From positions 18,477,667 through 18,541,666 of the forward strand of contig NC_054884.1 of the NCBI RefSeq assembly GCF_018320785.1: a stretch of DNA of 64,000 nucleotides, in the 5' to 3' direction. Below are positions 60,953-64,000 of the stretch, one piece after another. Position 1 is the first letter of the stretch. Every line of letters begins with the position of its first letter. The DNA is from Cheilinus undulatus (lineage: Eukaryota > Chordata > Actinopteri > Labriformes > Labridae). A model generated the notes under the pieces. That model saw only the letters and a list, made by a program, of their open reading frames with translations, did not search any database and had not been told where the DNA came from. Made by a program: the position numbers and the translations under genes.

Positions 60953-63560
60953 CTATCCAGTTTTTTCTTTCATCCCTTCAATCGCTCCCCTTCGTTTCAG
61001 GTTGGTGAAGAGCAAGGCAAAGTTGATAATGTATGTTGACACACAGACCACGCAGAAGTCTCCAAGGACGAAGGCGAGAATGGACGCAAGATAGAGCGAG
61101 CCGGCTACAGAGACCCATGAGGAAAATACCAAAAATGCTGCTGCTTTTTTGGATAGAGACAGTCCTGCAATAAAAACAAAAACATACAAGGGAAGTCACA
61201 GAGAGACATTATGTATGCAATATTTAGGAAAATGCTCTCTATTATCATTATCTCTTTTACATTTCTACAAAGTAATGCCAAATAAACAAAAATATGTTAT
61301 GGAAAAAAGGGACTGCATAAATATTCACCCCCTTCAAGTCAGTATTTAGTAGATGCACCTTTGGCAGTAATCACAGCACTAAGTCTGTGTGGAGGTCTCA
61401 ATCAGGCTTACACATCTGGACACTGAAGTTTTATTTCAGTCTTCTTTGCAAAACTGCTCAGGCTCTGTCAGGTTTCACTGGAATCTGACATGAACACCCC
61501 TTTTTCATGTCCAGCCATAAACTCTGTTGGATTGAGGTCTGGGCTTTTACTCAGCCACTCCAGGACATTCACCCTGTTGTCTTTAAACCATTTCTATGCA
61601 GCTTTCACGGTATGATTTGGGTCGTTGTCTTGCTGGAAAATACATCTTTTCCCAAGCCATAGTTCTTTAGCAGATCGAATACAATTGTCTTCCATTTTCT
61701 TCCATTTTGCAGAATTCATTTTACCATCTACCTTTATGAGCCTTCCAGGGCTGGCTTCTGAGAAGCATCCCCACGGCATGATGCTGCCACCAACAAGTTT
61801 CACAATGGGGATGGTGTGTTTGTGGTGATGTGCAGAGGTTGGTTTTTGCCAAACAGTGTCTTGTCATTGGTCTCATCAGACCAAAGAACTTTCTTCCACT
61901 TGACCATGGAGTCTCCTGCTCTAGTCAAAATTTAATCTGTTTTCTTCAGCAGTGTCCTTTTCTTTGCCACTCTCCCATAAAGCTTTGACTGGTGCATAAG
62001 CCGGGCAACGGTTGTTGTATGCAGTCTCTTCCATCTCAAGTGCTGAAGCTGGTAACTGCTTCAGAGTAGTCAGGTGTCTTGGCAGCCTCTCTCACTGATC
62101 TAGTTGCACAGTCACTCAGTTTGTGAGGACAGCCTGATCCTGGCAGATTTACACGTGTCATATTCCTTATGGATTAAACTAAACTCCAAGGGAATTTCAG
62201 TGCCTTGGATTTTTTTTGTATCCATCCCTGACATATACTTTCCTATAACCTACACTCTGGTTTGCTTTTGTCTTCATGGTGTAATGGTAGCCAGGAATAA
62301 TAAGTAACCAGTGACTTGAACTTCCAGACATGTGTGTCTTTATACTACAATTACTTAAAACACATTCACTGCACTCACAGGTTATCCTCATTTCACTAGC
62401 TGTAGGCCTACTAGCTGTGGACCTCTGTTAGGTCAGTCACCCTAAAGGTGGTGAACATTTATGCAAACCCTTATTTTACCTTACACATTTTTGTTTAATT
62501 GACATTACTTTGTAGAAATCTGTTACCACATTGACATTAAAGAGTGTTTTTTTTTTTCTTCTAAAATCCAGATTATAGTGACCATGATTGATTTATAAAA
62601 TCAATCAAAGGTTAAAACATCCAAGAGGTCGAATACTTAATATAGACACTGTATTTGATTTAATTTCATTTTGGCTCATTTATCTCAGTGACTCTGGAAC
62701 ATGCTGCTGCTTTAACGTGAATTTCTTGGGATGAAATTTGAATGTTATTGCACGAAAATGAACTAAAATTAAATGTAATGATGCAGTTTGTTCAGATACA
62801 TCTAAGGTAACAATATTAATCAAATAAATTCAAGTGGTAGCACTGTTGTCGAAGACTACAGTGTATTCAATTTTAATACTGGTTTACTAACAGACTGGCT
62901 GCAAACAGGACCAGGTTTGCCTGAAAAACACTCAGCACTGCTCTATAATTTGGAGAACTTAAAGACAGACTGACCGAGTCCCATCTGTAGAGTGTAAAAT
63001 ATGATGCCAAGCACGCTGTTGGGCTGGTTCAGAGGACTATCTTTGTCTACAAAGAACTGGACCAAACCAAAACCACGTCCCCATCTGCCAAAATAAAGCA
63101 AAGTTAGGAGTGAGGAAAAAAGACAGGTTTCATCTCATGCAAACTATAATAAGGGTTCAGTTTATTTTGTGGTCAGTAAATTGACATGGCATGATAGACA
63201 GGGTTTGTTGTTCTTTAAATGGAAAATATCTGATGAGAAGCTCCAAAGAATGTCAACACGTGGCAAAAGCAGAGGAGTTTACCCTGCCATGAAAAAGACT
63301 TTTCTAACCCACAGCATGCATCTAAGTACACGTATTTGTGATTCTGTACAGCACAGCAGTTACGAGCTGGTGAGGAATTTCAAAGCCTACCTGGAGGTAA
63401 AAACTTTGGAGCAGCTCACAGACGCCCCTAGGTCGCACATCGCCCTGTAATCTGGGTCACTCTCTCTGGACAGCTCGACGTGAAGCGCGTAAACAGACAA
63501 ACTCAATCCGAAAACGCAGAGAAATAAGCGCGTTTTCCTCTCCCACGTCGGCACAGCCAT
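60953..63560 (-). CDS. vkorc1: Vitamin K epoxide reductase complex subunit 1
   Basis: ER membrane enzyme that recycles vitamin K epoxide to the quinone and hydroquinone needed for gamma-carboxylation. Exons 63391-63560, 62975-63084 and 60953-61164 join in phase to 163 residues, the length of human VKORC1. All four redox cysteines are present: 42 and 50 in [10 protein letters not shown], 131 and 134 in the CVVC active site. WGRGFGLV and LNQPNSV (exon 2) match the family. Hydrophobic segments fit a four-helix bundle, and the C-terminus KEKTG fits a KxKxx ER-retrieval motif. CSKVFTSR and SVYALHVE are closer to VKORC1 than to VKORC1L1. A Tc1 relic lies in intron 2. Confidence 0.95.
61290..62660 (-). 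mobile_element. Decayed Tc1/mariner-type element in vkorc1 intron 2
   Basis: The stretch from about 61290 (GGGACTGCATAAATATTCAC) to about 62655 (GAATACTTAATATAGACACT) reads as inverted ends of one element. The minus-strand frame at 61594-61803 is a transposase piece ([20 protein letters not shown], then [14 protein letters not shown]), near the second catalytic aspartate. Many stops elsewhere show it is dead. Confidence 0.72.
61594..61803 (-). pseudogene. Tc1-like transposase fragment
   Basis: About 70 codons of the transposase catalytic core, with WGCFS and QQDNDPNHT, the segment around the second aspartate of the DDE triad. Both sides have lost the frame. Confidence 0.8.
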
Positions 63561-64000
63561 GTTTATCACTAATATAATCTCCTCAGTGGGCCAAAAGATG
63601 AGAGGAATTTCCTGCTATACCTTATTTTTCGCCCAAACTTCAAGAAAGAGACCCTCCTGCTGGAGACGACGTGTTAAAAGTCAGATTCTCTCTTTTGATT
63701 GGTTCGCTGGATTTTGTCCCCGCTGCTCATTCGCCAGTTTCACAGATGTTGCAGCAGTAGGAGGCGTGTTTACTGTGTGTTTACCGTGGACTTCAATCTG
63801 TTTGCCTTTGGGGGAGATATTAAGATGTCCCCACTGCTCTTAAAATGAAACTGCACCTGAGTATATTTACACTTTCACATTATTTTGTAACCTGCCGACC
63901 CAACACCTTAGATGAAACCCTTACAGGGTCTAGTTAGAAAAACACAGAGGCAGGATTGGCACTAAATTTAAAGTAATAAATGCACTATTTTAAATGTAAA
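63561..64000. other. vkorc1 upstream region
   Basis: 440 bp upstream of the vkorc1 start codon. It contains scattered CG pairs near 63390-63560 and 63660-63790, no clear TATA box at a typical distance, and no second gene I can support. The window ends here. Confidence 0.5.

Overview
The window is nuclear DNA from a ray-finned (teleost) fish. The evidence is small GT-AG exons in long AT-rich introns, three vertebrate gene families, and dense Tc1, hAT, Harbinger and non-LTR debris. No bacterial-style operon, CRISPR array or RNA gene was seen.

Three genes are supported, each rebuilt from exon phases. (1) 4070-36960 (+): a complete 30-exon integrin alpha subunit of the leukocyte (CD11, I-domain) class, 1,139 residues, all splice phases consistent. 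(2) 37589-51364 (-): a 26-exon polyserase, one secreted or GPI-anchored chain with six trypsin-like domains. Domains 1-5 come from a tandem array of 1,561-bp units. Domain 6 has lost all three catalytic residues. Two single-base insertions (in domains 2 and 5) break the frame as given; without them the chain would be 1,752 residues. (3) 60953-63560 (-): vkorc1, 3 exons, 163 residues, complete. An integrin alpha M/X/D cluster, the polyserase PRSS36 and VKORC1 also lie together on human 16p11.2, so this looks like old conserved synteny. The integrin and polyserase genes converge, with overlapping candidate poly(A) signals.

Layout: 1-4069 upstream DNA with a 534-bp MITE; 6269-14074 integrin intron 5, holding a nested set (a Harbinger-like element inside another terminal-inverted-repeat element inside a non-LTR tail) and an interlocked inverted-repeat array; 18.4-20.6 kb a TTAA-type MITE and a hAT-type element; 23056-29377 integrin intron 19, holding a 4,134-bp foldback element next to a Tc1 element; 30.5-35.6 kb introns with a third MITE copy, a teleost interspersed repeat and a 5'-truncated LINE; 37.2-51.4 kb the polyserase; 51.4-60.9 kb intergenic DNA with nested MITEs, a telomere-like MITE and a LINE relic; 60.9-63.6 kb vkorc1 with a Tc1 relic in intron 2.

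The most unusual object is the foldback at 23585-27718. It has perfect 6-bp target duplications, two near-identical arms, a 20-bp minisatellite in each arm and a mirrored copy of the same small coding exon in each arm. That exon resembles the N-terminus of integrase-type transposases. The second is the young ABAB duplication inside the polyserase gene.
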